Source of the DNA: Patella vulgata
Lineage: Eukaryota; Mollusca; Gastropoda; Patellidae
Reading direction: 5' to 3'
DNA length: 64,000 bases
Assembly (NCBI RefSeq): GCF_932274485.2
Contig: NC_065884.2
Span: 32,817,540-32,881,539 of the forward strand
Each line of letters begins with the position of its first letter. Positions within the stretch are counted from its first letter, which is position 1. Under the pieces are notes generated by a model. It made no database searches. It had not been told where the DNA came from and saw nothing but the letters and a program-made list of their open reading frames with translations. Shown here one piece after another: positions 11,136 to 23,070 of the stretch. The position numbers were made by a program, and so were the translations under genes.

Positions 11136-11160
11136 TCTTTGATGAAAAACCGGTCCAGTT

Positions 11161-11362
11161 GTACCATATAACGAAAAAATGCGAAAAGTACCGAGATAAA
11201 AATCTGAAAAGTACCGAAAAATGCCGACAAAATACTGAAATAGTGATAAATACCGAAAAAACTTTTTGATACTAATTACCGAAAAAATTCGAAAAACCCA
11301 AAATATCGAAAAATCAATAAATAACGAAAAAACAACACTAATTACCGAAAAAAAAAACCTAA
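11161..11362 (+). repeat. degenerate ACCGAAAAA tract
   Basis: About a dozen (T)ACCGAAAAA or CGAAAAA words are spaced by roughly 10-25 bases. This is low-complexity DNA. The long minus-strand open frame across it is composed of F/S/R repeats and is not a gene. Confidence 0.6.
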
Positions 11363-11540
11363 GCCACACATAAAAATTGCTAGGTGGGTCAGACTAGACC
11401 ATGCATAAAAATGGGGGGAACTGTAGGTTACGCATTAAAATTATGGACACTCTTAGGTAGGTAATGGGTCAAGCAAGATCAGACATAAATATAGTGGTAC
11501 ACTTTCAGTCAGGGGCGGATTGGGGCCGGGAACAATATTC

Positions 11541-12003
11541 GTCATCGAACTCCATCAAGGCATTCACCTAATGAACGCCTACACCCAGTTTGAACATTCT
11601 ACCCCAATTAGAATGAGAGTTATTGTGTTCTAAAGTCTCGGCCAATCAAATTGCTTATCGTTCTGCTTACCCTGAGCATAAAATGCTCATTATCGAACTT
11701 AGTCAAGGTATTGATGTAATGAAACTATACACCAATTTTTATCACTCTCACTTAATTAGAACTAAAGTACTATCGTGTCCCAAAACATCAACCAATCAAA
11801 TTGCTTATCTCTGCTTACCCTAAGCAAAAAATTCTCATCTTCGAACTCCATCAATGCATTGGCCTAATAAACACCTACACCAAGTTTGAACATTCTAGCT
11901 CAATTAGAAAGAGAGTTATTGTGTCGCAAAAAGTGTGACGGATGGACAGACGAACCCATTTTAATAGTCCTCTGCTTTCTTCGAAAGGCGGGGGACAATA
12001 AAA
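11541..12003 (+). repeat. D-family array, copy 2
   Basis: About three units of the D repeat (CAATCAAATTGCTTATC ... CTCAATTAGAA). It ends in GTGTGACGGATGGACAGACG and the same terminal hairpin block (CTGCTTTCTTCGAAAGG then GGGGGACAATAAA) as at 1-943. It is directly followed by a (TA)n run. Confidence 0.75.
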
Positions 12004-12018
12004 TGAAAAGAATATGGT

Positions 12019-12036
12019 TATATATATATATATATA
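12019..12036 (+). repeat. (TA)n microsatellite
   Basis: Nine TA dinucleotides in a row at the 3' edge of the D array. Confidence 0.85.
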
Positions 12037-12269
12037 CAAGAGCAGTGTGGACCCTCCAATGGGATGCAAAATCAGCTAGTATGGGCAACTGTCCCAAGCC
12101 AACAAATGCACATATACAGGTATAAACTGTAATTGGTATAGATAAGCACAAGAATAAAAGATCAAACAATTATTTAAGCGGTATAATGAACCACGAGCAA
12201 TAGGCCATAACAGTAAAAACATGATAACGACTTGTGAAATCTTGTTGAAACGTCGCAGTGAAATAAACT

Positions 12270-13060
12270 ATAGTAATTGTTATCCATAAATAGTGTGTTA
12301 TTTGCTTATAAAAGACATATTACAAGCTACATCAAACAGAAAATCGATCATTTTACGGAAATTCTGGCCGCCTTTTTGAATATTCAACAATCTGTGTTTT
12401 GGTTCATTTTAAGTTCAGTAATCCCATTCAATTGGATATTACATGTTATATCAAACTGAAATAACTATTATCTGACAAATTGGCCATTTGAGCAACTTTT
12501 GGCCGCCATTTTGAATTTCTGCCATCTTGGATTTGGGGCACTCATATTAGAGATTATTTTTTATGATCAATGTTTCTGATATCTAGTAAATCACTTTAGT
12601 TGACCAAATAGATAATTTGGCTTATATGGGTCTGAACAAGATTTTTTTTAGTAAACTTATGAACAGACATCATGAAAAAAACCCCAAAAATATTGCTGTT
12701 TTCAGATTAATCTTTTATTTTGAAACCGAAAGCATTGATTAAACAACATGAATCATATACCAGCAGATTTAGAATTGTATTATGAACATTTTGAGCCATA
12801 TTACATATCCGTAGGTGAACCTGTTGAGGAGTTGTGGAGGTTTCCCTGACTTACACTATTTCAAATAAATAAATGGCGGCCATTTTTAAAGATGGCCACC
12901 AAACTCATATTTGGCAAAGTGGCCCGGATGTCCATCAACCAATTTTGGACACTTTAGACCTAAGGCTAACTGAAAATCATGGTTAAATTTATTCATCAAA
13001 TTGGTAATGAAAATCTGTCTGTCACATGGACTATTGTACTCCAATTACAAATGTGAGTTT
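12270..13060 (-). repeat. H repeat, inverted copy
   Basis: This is the reverse-oriented partner of 8,985-9,480. On the minus strand it reads GTCCATGTGACAGACAG, ATTACCAATTTGATGAATAA, TGGTGGCCATCTTTAAAAA, TGGCCGCCATTT and GGCTCAAAATGTTC, in the same order as the forward copy. The two copies are roughly three-quarters identical by eye and face each other across about 2.8 kb of SINE, foldback and D-array DNA. No coding potential. Confidence 0.6.
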
Positions 13061-13562
13061 AAAGCAATTGAAAACCGAGAAAAACTTTTCAATTTATAGT
13101 CCGTTTTAGTACCCTAATTTCAAATGGCCATATCTCCGTGAATTTTTTATCTAGATTTGTTAGGTTAAGACTATATACTATAACATATATTTTTTATAAT
13201 TTTTTTGGAAGGGGTCATGTTCCCAACTTTCCGAAATTTGGTCCAGTTGACATGGAATGACCAATACTATAATGATTCATTTTGGTTAAAATATAACCAT
13301 ATAGAACAAAAAATCATGAAAATGACATAAACATCTGATGCACTGATACCTTAAAAGATAGCGTGCCAAAAATTCCAACCAAAGTTTATCCTTAAAACAC
13401 TGTAAATTAACAAAAAACACAGAGAGCACAAACACACAGCTGCCTCTTAAGCGCTTACATATACACAATTTATATGTTTTAAATCTGGACAAATAGTTTT
13501 AATAAATCAATTAAGGAAAATATGAAAATTTTATTGACAATATTTGTTTTTTATTTTTTTTA
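13061..13562. other. unassigned AT-rich sequence
   Basis: No gene or element recognised. An open frame at 13,286-13,492 (-) has no motif. Confidence 0.35.
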
Positions 13563-13870
13563 ACATTAAAAATACCGCAATAATCCAATATATCGTTTGA
13601 ATACAGATTAAATAGACAGTATCGAATAATGATTACTTTTGAAATTACAAACTAATTTTTTATTTAATTCTTATGCTATATTATTATCCCCGCGCCGAAC
13701 GAAGTAAGGGTGAGATTGACATTAAAAATACCGCAATGATCCAATATATCGTTTGACTATAGATAAATCGAAAGTATCGAATAATGATTACCTCTGGAAT
13801 TAGAAACTAATCTTTTATTTAATTTTTATCGCTTTTCTATCCCAAACAGAAGGAAGTAAGGGGAAGATCT
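13563..13870 (+). repeat. two-copy tandem repeat, 156-bp unit
   Basis: ACATTAAAAATACCGCAAT at 13,563 recurs at 13,719, each followed by GATCCAATATATCGTTTGA-like sequence and ATCGAATAATGATTAC, and each closing near GAAGTAAGGG. Divergence is about 15-20 percent by eye. Confidence 0.65.
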
Positions 13871-14059
13871 TGAAACAGGCTCTGTCCATCCCAATTTTGT
13901 TTCTGGAGCATATCACAAGATATCTTTATGAAACTTTGTTATTTGTAAACACATCAACCTATTATAGTAGTTGTGCTTTTTGCTAATTAGAAATCTTTCG
14001 GATTTAATCATTTTTGGGTTTCCTTGGAGACAGAGAGTTGGGTTGTCGTGTGATCTAAC

Positions 14060-14245
14060 ATGTGCACTTTAGATCATAAGGTATGTCACTGAATCAGGTG
14101 GCGATGTTTCCATCTAAAGATTCTACGTGACAAGGAGTATGGTCACCTGCTCAACCTCGTGGGTTTTCTCCTGGTCCTCCAGTTTCCTCCCAGGAGCATA
14201 AATAAATGCTTTAGGAAAACGAAATTCAAACTTTGACTCCCCATT
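14060..14245 (+). mobile_element. SINE-like repeat with conserved central domain (copy 1)
   Basis: Contains CGTGACAAGGAGTATGGTCA, then GGGTTTTCTCCTGGTCCTCC and AGTTTCCTCCCA. The same order occurs at 31,470-31,565. This core closely resembles the GGGTTTTCTCCGGG...GGTTTCCTCCCAC domain shared by several animal SINE families. I am not certain which superfamily name applies. No clear A or B box was located, so it is probably 5'-truncated. Confidence 0.6.
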
Positions 14246-14361
14246 AAGACCAGAAAAAGAATAATCTTAATAAAAAATGGCTTAATCCAAATAATAATAC
14301 GCAGTGTGAAATACTAATAATGAATTCTGACAGTTCTGCCTAAAATATATAGACAGTATAA

Positions 14362-14513
14362 GAGGCGGGAACTGTGTAACATACCGCAACACTTTATACC
14401 ATACCGACGATATCTGAATAGAAAAACACCTAGGCCTGAGGCGGGAACTGTGTAAGATACCGCAACACTTTATACCATATCGGCGATATCTGAATAGAAA
14501 AACACCTAGGCTT
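14362..14513 (+). repeat. 76-bp tandem duplication
   Basis: Two adjacent 76-bp copies begin GAGGCGGGAACTGTGTAA at 14,362 and 14,438 and differ at only about four or five positions. A third short echo (TAGGCTTACATGGCTAGGCC) follows. Confidence 0.8.
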
Positions 14514-14639
14514 ACATGGCTAGGCCTACACTGTGTGTCTCAACACTGAGAATTTCTAAGAGGTGAATCTGTGCATGGCCCTTATAGAAAATTATATCTG
14601 GGGCGTAATCTGTAAGTCTATCAAAAGAAAATTAATTTC

Positions 14640-15560
14640 ACGACTATTACTCGGTATTACCACGTTAAAATTGTAAATGCGGTGTGTTAATTAACAAGGG
14701 TGAAAAACTGTCTGAGAGGTGAACTGTCTGAGAGGTGAGTTAATTAACGCTAGGGGTGAAAAACTGTGCAACTGTGCGTTTTCTGTAGAGGTGTGTTAAT
14801 TAACCGAACGGTAAAAAATGAATGTCAATGGTGTGTATTGTTTAATTGGCGTGTTTTCTCGCTAGTTGCGATAACTGCACCAAAAGGAGTATAATCAAGG
14901 ACCAACAGGCTTTATCTGACACGTACGTGTTAAATCAAATTTTCAGAAGTAAAACTGTTTTACCGTGCGATTTATCATTCGACCGTGTGTTTTACACAGG
15001 TCTTTGTATAATTAAAGACAGGTCTTTAGATAGGCGTGTGTGCTCGCTATGATCTACGCTTTTCTTATGTGTCTTTTGATTTGCGTACCATATATATAAA
15101 GTTGCATTTAATGAAATAAAAATATGGATCATAATCTATCGTACGGAAAGGCGAATGTAATGTCATTTTTAAATACCCAACAGTCAGCTCCCAATTTGAA
15201 TATCCACGGGAATATAGAGAGTAAATCCAGCAAAAACTATTTTTCTACAACCGAAATATATTACTGCTTTATTACTAAAACGCGCATTGACTGTTTCACA
15301 TTTACTAAATTATAAAAGCATGCCACAATGCGTAAATTGTGCATCTTACCTTTAATAGCAATATCTATAAAACAAATCTCCATATTGATAAATAATACGG
15401 CACAACCAACTGAACAGTGGTAATTCAAACACAAATGATATATTTCAACTAAAATTACTTTAGCTTTTCACTAAATTTACATCGCGTACAATCCAACGAT
15501 CCTCATTCCAGAACTTGTAACTTATAATAGGCATTTTTATGCAATTACAGAATTGTCCTG
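14640..15560 (+). repeat. F repeat, forward copy
   Basis: The front part has three spaced GTTAATTAAC words alternating with GGTGAAAAACTG and TGTCTGAGAGGTGA. The middle carries GTTGCGATAACTGCACCAAA, AGGAGTATAATCAAGGACCA and ACACGTACGTGTTAAAT. The end near 15,500-15,540 holds CAACGATCCTCATTCCAGAA. The same blocks appear inverted at 60,430-61,140, and a short piece lies at 20,340-20,400 (minus). No protein is recognised. It may be a non-autonomous mobile element. Confidence 0.6.
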
Positions 15561-16306
15561 TGATATTACAGATCAAAGAAACACATACGCCCGAATTGAC
15601 TATACAGTAGAATCTGTATGAGCAGCCACTTTCTGTTGTTTTATCTCTTTATTCAACGGTCACTCCTCTAACGCGGCCAGCGGTCACTATTTTACTAATA
15701 AATTCAACAAAACATCGCCCATTCAACGGCCATTGTTGAATGATACCGTCTTGTCGTTCTTTGTAACACCCCTGCTAATCCTGTGAGTAGTAGTTAATTA
15801 ACTGGACCCCCACTGATCAGGTAAAAAGAAATGTAAAAATAACAATCAACCCGGGATTATCTGTTAATTAATCTTTTGTTTTATTAAACGACTAACCTGA
15901 TCATTGTTTTCACGCATAACGACACATTATTTGATACTGATTGAATAAAATGAAAGTACCAAGTTAGTCACGATCATCTAGTATCTCTTTTCCATTGCCA
16001 CTTTGTTGTTAAACATACGTTTTAGCGCTTCCTATAATATTACATACAGAGTTACACCCCCTGTAAATAGGTGATAAAATCAGCGACAGTTTTTTGTTCA
16101 CATGCTTTTTTGATAAAATAAAATTAATTCATTGATTTTCTTCACAAAAATGGATAAATAATATCGAATGCATCACAATGGTAGACAGTAGTATCGAAGG
16201 TTGGTACAAAATGACAAGTTTACAGAAGTTATGTCCGAGATTTGAGTAAAGAATTTTCGTTAGGCGCAAGATTCAGCGACGGACAAATTTACCGATGCAA
16301 ATATTG
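15561..16306. other. unassigned sequence
   Basis: No gene seen. A small imperfect palindrome (ATTCAACGGCCATTGTTGAAT-type) lies near 15,721-15,742. Confidence 0.35.
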
Positions 16307-18301
16307 ATGCCAGGCAGTATACGCCCACATTTTGCAAGAGACGGATAGAGAACAAGCTAAAAACAAACGGGATGTTTTGTACAATCAGGGGTAATAATCC
16401 AGAAAGTTATAGTCTGAAATGCGCAAATATCAAAAGGGACTGAGATCTTTGGGATATAAAGATATGTTTTAAGTTTCATCAAAATCTAATAAAAATTGTG
16501 ACCTCTAGAGGGTCCACAACCTTCATATTGCATACTTTTACACAATTTGCGTACAAAGAGCAGACTTTTTGTCGGGCAGTTTCATTTCGATTTTCCTGAA
16601 ATTCGAAATCTACACTAATTATGGTGGAACGGTGATATATTAAATGGTTTTTAAAATCCGAACTCAATCAAAATTATGGTGTAACGGTGATATATTCAAA
16701 CGTTTTTTTAAATCGGGTAATAATTGTGACCTCTAGAGGGATCACAAGCTAAAAACGAGATTTTTCGTCCAAACAGGGGCCATACATCTAATTCAGGGAA
16801 TTATGATCCGATATGTGCTAATATCCAAAGGAACAAATATCTTTGGGTTATAAATGTGTATTTCAAGTTTCATCAAAATCAGATCAAAATTGTGACCTCT
16901 AGAAGGTCCACAACTTTGATATACCAGATGTTATACACAATTTGCGTACGAGGGACGGCCATTTTGTCTGGCACGAAATTCGAACTTGGCCATAATAACG
17001 GTGTAATGGTGATATATTTGAACGTTTTTATAAAACGGATAATAATTCTGACCTCTAGAGGGACGTGAAGCTAAAAACGTGATTTTTAGTATAATCAGGG
17101 GCCATAATTCAGGAAGTTACGGTCCGATATGTGCGAATATCAAAAGGAACCATGATCTTTGGGTTATAAACTTACATTTCAAGTTTCATCAAAATCAGAA
17201 GAAAATTGTGACCTCTAGAGGGTCCATAACATTGATATACTATATTTTTTACGCTATTTGAGTACGAGGGACGGCCATCTGTCTGTCAGTTTTGGTCCGA
17301 TTTTTATGAAATTCGAACTCAACCATCCTTAGGATGTAACGGTGATATATTCAAACATTTTTTTAAATCAGTTAAAAAATTATGACATCTATAGGGTCCA
17401 CGAGCTAAAAATGCGATTTTTCGTACAATCAGAGGCCATAATTGAGGAAGTTACGGTCCGATATGCGCGAAAAATCGAAAGGGACCGAGATCTTTGGGTT
17501 ATAAACTTACATTTCAAATTTCATTAAAATCAGAAGAAAATTGTGACCTCTAGAGGGTCCTTAACCTTGATATACCATATTTTTACGCTATTGTGTTCAC
17601 AAGCTAAAAACATGATTTTTCGTACAATCAGGGGCCATAATTCAGGAAGTTACGGTCCGATATGCGCTAATATTGAAAGGAACTTAGATCTTTGGGTTAT
17701 AAACTAACATTTCAAGTTTCATCAAAATCAGAAGAAAATTGTGATCTCTAGAGGATCCACAACATTCATATACCATATTTTTAGGCTATTTTGTCCGGCA
17801 GTTTTGGTCCGAGTTTCATAAAATTCGAACTCAACCAAAATTACCGTGTATCAGTGATATATTTGAACGTTTTTTTAAATTAAATAATAATTGTGACATC
17901 TAGAGGGACCTCAAGTTAAAAATTTGATTTTTCATACAATCAGGGGTCATAATTCAGGAAGTTACGGTCCAATATGCACGAATATTGAAAGGAACCAAGT
18001 TACATTTCAAATTTCAACAAAATCAGATAACCAGCGGCTGCCAGGCAGGATACACGTAATTCAGGAAGTTATGATCTGATATGCACTAATATCGAAAGGA
18101 AACAATATCTTTGGGTTATAAACATGTATTTCAAGTTTCATCACAATCAGATCAAAATTGTGCCCCTCTAGAAGGTCCACAACATTGATATACTCTGTTA
18201 TACACAATTTGCGTATGGGGGGCGGCCATTTTGTCCAGCAGTTTTTGTCCGATTTTCACGAAATTTGAACTCAGCCAAAATTACGGTGTAACGGCGATAT
18301 A
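16307..18301 (+). repeat. A-family array, part 1
   Basis: Begins with the A-type 5' module (ATGCCAGGCAGTATACGCCC, then ACATTTTGCAAGAGA). It continues as units of roughly 330 bp, each containing GGCCATAATTCAGGAAGTTA, CGGTCCGATATGCGCGAATA, GATCTTTGGGTTATAAAC, TTGTGACCTCTAGAGGGTCC and GGTGTAACGGTGATATAT. Anchors fall at about 17,101, 17,433, 17,632 and 17,945, so one unit is shortened. The array is interrupted by Tc1 copy 2 and continues at 19,832. Confidence 0.75.
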
Positions 18302-19831
18302 TACTATTCAAAAAAAGTAGGGGATATTTGATTTTTAAGTGTTATTAAAGTCACCTAATGAAACTGACGAAGAAACAAATGACAAAATGAAATGAAGTTC
18401 ACATTCATCGATTTATTCCAAATGATCGTTAGACTAAGTAAGGCACAGACTGACCATTATAAGGGTAAAATGATACCCGGGGTCAAACAGCAAAGTTACC
18501 ACAGCATCACAACCAAGTCAGTAACGGGTAAATCCTCCTCTGTTTGCCAAACAAGCATTGATCCGACGTGGCATACTCCTAATGAGACGTCTAAGGTCAT
18601 TTTGGTCCAGATTGTCCCATTCCTGTTGCAACGCAGCAGCAAGTTCTTGGACATTGGCATGACGTTGTTGACGTTGACGTAACCTCTGTCCAAGCATGTC
18701 CCAGACATGCTCGATGGGGGAGAGGTCGGGACTCAGTGCTGGCCAAGGTAATGTGGTGATGTTCTGTTGTTGGAGGTAACCTGTAACGATCCTGGCCCTG
18801 TGACATCTTGCGTTGTCATCCTGGAAGATGAAACGGCGGCCATGACGTCGTGCGAACGGCACAACATGGACTGCCAAGATGTTGTCCCGGTAGTACTGGC
18901 CTGTAACACGCCCTGCAACAACATGTAAAGCCGTTCTTCCAGCAACAGTGATGCCTCCCCACACCATAACAGAACCACCCCCAAATCGATCATGTCTGAT
19001 GACGTTAACGTCTCGGAAGCGCTCGTTTCGACGACGCCACACCCTCCTACGTCTGTCCAAAAAATCAACAGTGAACCTTGACTCATCTGAAACATCACAT
19101 TGCTCCAGCGTCGATTATCCCAGTGTTGACGATCCCTACACCAACGACGTCTTGCCTGAATGTGATGATCTCTCAAACAAGGGATCACGCGAGGACGTCG
19201 GGCGCGAAGGTGACCCCTATGCAGTCGATTCCGAATCGTCTGGCCACTCACTCTCACACCAGTGTCTGTTTGAAGACATGCGCTGATCTGATTTGCTGTG
19301 ATGACACGATTTCTCAAGGCCAAGGTACGGATAAATCGATCCTGGGCTTGAGTTGTCGCCCTTGGTCGACCTGAGCGTGGTCTGTCCTGTACAGATTGTG
19401 TATCACGGTATCTGGACCATAGCCTGCTTATGACAGACTGAGAAACATTCATCGTCCGCGCCACAACCGCCTGTGTTGTGCCGATCTGTAGCATGCCAAG
19501 GGCACGTAACCTTTCATTTTGGGTAAGCCGACGCATATCAAAATTTGTTTTCTGGTCACTAAAACAATTAAACTGATGTTTCCACCCTGGAATTCAATGC
19601 CACAATGACTGTAACATTCAAAGTCAGAGTCGTGCAAATCTTGGGTTGTACCCCCATGATGATCCCAAGCATCACCTGCATTCCATGCGGTAGCTATTGG
19701 TGCGTTTGGGCGTCACATGTAACTGGAAATGTTTCTTCTGTTAGGTTCTATAGTGACTTTTTTCGTAGTCATTTGCATATTTTGGTATTATGCCCCCAAA
19801 ATCAAATATCCCCTACTTTTTTTGAATAGTA
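18302..19831 (-). mobile_element. Tc1-type transposon copy 2
   Basis: 1,530 bp with both TACTATTC... ends present and TA on each side (18,300-18,301 and 19,832-19,833). The flanks ACGGCGATA and TTTGAACGTTTTTATAAAT rejoin into the normal A-repeat text GGTGATATATTTGAACG seen elsewhere, so the pre-insertion site is visible in neighbouring units. The element is oriented so that the transposase reads on the minus strand. Confidence 0.95.
18518..19536 (-). pseudogene. Tc1 transposase with one frameshift
   Basis: The gene matches the 339-residue transposase of copies 3 and 4 along its whole length. It starts MRRLTQNERL and ends ANRGGFTRY, with the helix-turn-helix region and the DDN/IEH catalytic segments. 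A single base is missing near 19,090 (CATCTGAAACATC where intact copies read CATCTGAAAACATC), which shifts the frame next to the first catalytic Asp. The downstream part is read in another frame from 19,060. Arg87 of the intact copies is Cys here (QISAC). Everything else is close to identical to the intact genes, so inactivation was recent. Confidence 0.93.
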
Positions 19832-20170
19832 TATTTGAACGTTTTTATAAATCGGATAATAATTCTGACCTCTAGAGGAAAGTGAAACTAAAAACGCGAT
19901 TTTTCGTACAATCAGGGTCCATAATTCAGGAAGTTACGGTCCGATGTGTGTGAGTATCGAAAGGAACCAAGATCTTTGGTTCTGCCAGTTTTGGTCCGAT
20001 TTTTGTGACATTCGAACTCAACCATCCTTAGGATGTAACGGTGATATATTCAAACATTTTTTTTAAATCGGATAAAAATTATGACCTCTATAGGGTCCAC
20101 AAGCTAAAAATGCGATTTTTCGTACAATCAGAGGCCATAATTCAGGAAGTTACGGTCCGACGTGCAAAAC
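19832..20170 (+). repeat. A-family array, part 2
   Basis: Continues the A repeat after the Tc1 insertion (GACCTCTAGAGGAAAGTGAA, TTTTTCGTACAATCAGGG, GGCCATAATTCAGGAAGTTA) and stops abruptly at about 20,163. No 3' module with TGTGGGCGTAT follows, so this copy is truncated. Confidence 0.7.
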
Positions 20171-20329
20171 GCATGATCGAATGAGAAATCAAACAGTAAA
20201 AATAGTTTTCCTATCCGTGTTTAGATTTGACATCCTAGCATCAGATAAAACCATTTGGTCATTGATGAAACCCTTTTGGTGGAGAAAACAGACCAATCAA
20301 AGAATTACACACGGTGTCATTCATTTTCA

Positions 20330-20405
20330 ACCAGTCTTTATTAGCACACTCTCTACAGAAAACGCACTGTCGCACAGTTTTTCACCCGCAGTGTTAAACA
20401 TACAT
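20330..20405 (-). repeat. F repeat fragment
   Basis: CTCTACAGAAAACGCACTGT and CGCACAGTTTTTCACCC match the inverted F repeat at 61,000-61,035. Confidence 0.5.
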
Positions 20406-20568
20406 TATGCAAAAGCTAAATCTGCCTAATGTAGGTATTTCTTTAGGCCTGAAATGTTACATAAACTATTGATTAGACATTAATTAACAAAACAAAACCA
20501 TAATCAACTCTCAAGCTAGAATTATGTATACTGTAAACGTTCTGATCACACCTTTCCCAATTCTGAGT

Positions 20569-20960
20569 GTGTGGTCTCGAGAGTGTCCACAAGAATTTTG
20601 AAAGTCAAGGGCAATAACTCTGGCAATAATAATTGGAAATGGTTGAAAATGAATACAATTTTTTGTCTCTTGACCTTAAACACTGTATTAATTTAAACTC
20701 AATCGTGTGATAATTTTAGTTCCGAGAGTGTCCACAAGAATTTTGAAAGTGATCGAGAATGTCCACAAGAATTTTGAAAGTGATCTAGAGCCATTACTTT
20801 AGCAGTAATTATTCGAAAACATTGGAAATTAATAGGATTATTTATCTCATGTCCATAACACTGTGTATCAATTAAGAACATCCACCGGAATTTGTTGACG
20901 ACGGACGGACAGGGTTGACGACAATATACAACCACATTTCAATGTGGGCATATAAAAATT
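20569..20960 (+). mobile_element. B-family element, 5'-truncated
   Basis: Two to three diverged B units (GGGCAATAACTCTGGCAATA, GAGTGTCCACAAGAATTTTG twice) lead to the shared 3' module (GACGGACGGACAGGGTTGAC, ACAATATACAACCACATTTC, AATGTGGGCATATAAAAAT). The 5' module is missing. Confidence 0.65.
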
Positions 20961-21010
20961 AAATCAATTCAAATCAAAATATTTCATGAACAGATTTAAA
21001 AGATACTAAC

Positions 21011-21250
21011 ATGATTATTTATAGAAGAATCACCATTGCCATTTGCTACTTTAACAACATCCAGGCCTGCTAGATCGCCTTCACTGATATCATGATTTAA
21101 TAAAGTGACCTGCGTGCAAGCAGAATTACTACTTGGTATATGCGCTGGGTCTTTCATCTCAGATTCAGATTTCAAGGGTGTTCTACATCGGACGGAACAG
21201 AATATATCTTTCTTATCTTCGTCTAAATCTTCTTTGGATCTTTTTTTAGA
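21011..21250 (-). CDS. candidate internal exon, ZIP (SLC39)-like cytoplasmic loop
   Basis: On the minus strand a strong acceptor (TGTATTTTTCTTCAG) precedes an 80-codon open stretch beginning SKKRSKEDLDEDKKD and ending GNGDSSINNH at a weaker GTTAGT donor. It is exactly 240 bp with phase 0 at both ends. It is hydrophilic and acidic/serine-rich with no membrane segment. ZIP8/ZIP14 transporters have such a variable loop after the third membrane segment, and human ZIP14 has a comparable SKKDQEE... stretch there. The matching upstream exon would be the one at 42,625-42,747, also phase 0 and minus strand. Assignment to the same gene is inference; the exon itself is supported by splice sites and length. 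It could belong to another gene. Confidence 0.5.
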
Positions 21251-21539
21251 CTGAAGAAAAATACAGAAACATTTCAAGGCTATTAGGAGAAATCCAAATA
21301 TGAAAGAATTATCCCAGGAGGGCACCATTATGATATCAGATGATGTTAATTTATTCACCTTTGTAAACAAATTTCATTTAAACATAGTTCTTTAAATTGA
21401 CATCAAGGATGCAGACATGTCCTACGCAAGCTAGACATGCCAACAGTGAGGCTGATGTCCACTGCCGAAATCCCAAAATAAATAGATGACACATATTAAT
21501 TAATAGCAAATTTATATTTTTCAAAAGTATCGAGCAATC

Positions 21540-22365
21540 AAACTATACACTAAGTTTCGCACTCTATATCAAATAGAATCAAGATTATCTTGTCCAAAAG
21601 CATCGATCAATGAAATTGATTAGGACTGCTTAGCTTCAGCTCGAAATGTTAATCATTGAACTCAGTCCAGGCATTCACCTAATAAACATCTACATCAAGT
21701 TTAAACATTCTGCCTCAATAAAAGGAAAGTTGTTATGTTCCAAAGTCTTGACCAATCAAATTGCTTATCGCTCCTTAGCCTAAGCAGAAAATTCGATGGT
21801 GAGAATTGCTCTCACTTCATTATAACAAAAGTTATCATGCCCCAAAGCATCAACCAATCAGATTGCTTATCTCTGCTTACAGTAAACATACAATGTTAAT
21901 CATCGAACTCCATCAAGGCATTCACCTAATGCTTACCCTAAGCAGAAAATGGTGATCTTCGCACTCCATCAAGGTATTGACCTAATAAACACCTACACCA
22001 AGTCTGAACATTCTAGCTCAATTAGAATGAGAGTTATTGTGTTCCAACATCTTGACCAATCAAATTGCTTATCGCTCTGCTTACCCTGAACAGAAAATGC
22101 TCATTATCAACCTTAGTCAAGGTATTGATGTAATGAAACTATACACAAAGTTTCATCACTCTCACTTAATTAGAACTAAAGTTATCGTATCCCAAAGCAT
22201 CAACCAATCAAATTGCTTTTCTCTGCTTACCCTAAGCAGAAAATGCTCATCTTCGAACTCCATCAAGGCACTGACCTAATAAACACCTACACTAAGTTTC
22301 AACATTCTAGCTCAATTAGAAAGAGAGTTATTGTGTCCCAGAAAGTGTGACGGACAGACAGAGAC
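21540..22365 (+). repeat. D-family array, copy 3
   Basis: About five diverged units of the D repeat, each with CAACCAATCARATTGCTTATC and CACCTAATRAACRCCTACA. It ends in GTGTGACGGACAGACAGAGA. The usual terminal hairpin is missing; the sequence passes directly into an A-family fragment. Confidence 0.7.
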
Positions 22366-22770
22366 GGTGATATAATAATACATTTTTTAAATTGGATAAA
22401 AATTATGACCTCTATAGGGTCCACAAGCTAAAAACATGATTTTTCGCACAATCAGGGGCCATAATTCAGGAAGTTACAGTCCAATATGCGCGAATATTGA
22501 AAGGAACCGAGATCTTTGGGTTATAAACTTACATTTCAAGTTTCAACAAAATCAGATAAAAATTGTGACCTCTATGGGGTCCACACCCTTGATATACCAT
22601 ATTTTTATGCTATTTAAGAACAAAGGGTGTCCATTTTGTCTGTCAGTTTTGGGCCGATTTTCACGAAATTCAAATTCAGCCGTCCTTATGGTGTAACGGT
22701 GATAAAATAATGCGTTTTTTTAAATCGGATAAAAATTATGACCTCTATGGGGTCTAGCTAGTCTGCTCTG
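22366..22770 (+). repeat. A-family fragment
   Basis: Slightly more than one unit of the A repeat (GACGGTGATATAATAATACA, TAGGGTCCACAAGCTAAAAA, CATAATTCAGGAAGTTACAG, GATCTTTGGGTTATAAAC), ending near GACCTCTATGGGGTC. Confidence 0.65.
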
Positions 22771-23070
22771 TTTTTCCGTACCAGCAAGTTTCGGGTGAAA
22801 AAAAAAGTACATCATCTAATTCTTCTAGTATGACTTTGTATTGCCAAACAACTTTTCTGTTATCCAATCTTTGACGTTTGGCAGAAAACGTAAAATAAAT
22901 ACGGCCTTACTTATCAATGTGCGATGGTATTTGAATTTCGCGGTGATTTGGTTTTAACAGATCACATGACATAGCTCGCCAATCAGAACACACGACGTAA
23001 AGTAAAAGTTCAACAGGTCGTGTGGTGAAAGGTCACCTGCACTTTGTTTACGTTTTGTCAGTAACGGTAC

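Noticed and set aside
11109-11369. 86-residue minus-strand frame rich in Phe/Ser
   Set aside because: It is composed of translated ACCGAAAAA low-complexity sequence.
18392-19374. Open frames antisense to Tc1 transposase genes (also at 32,000-32,900, 43,200-44,200 and in copy 1)
   Set aside because: All are shadows of the GC-richer transposase gene and recur identically in every copy.
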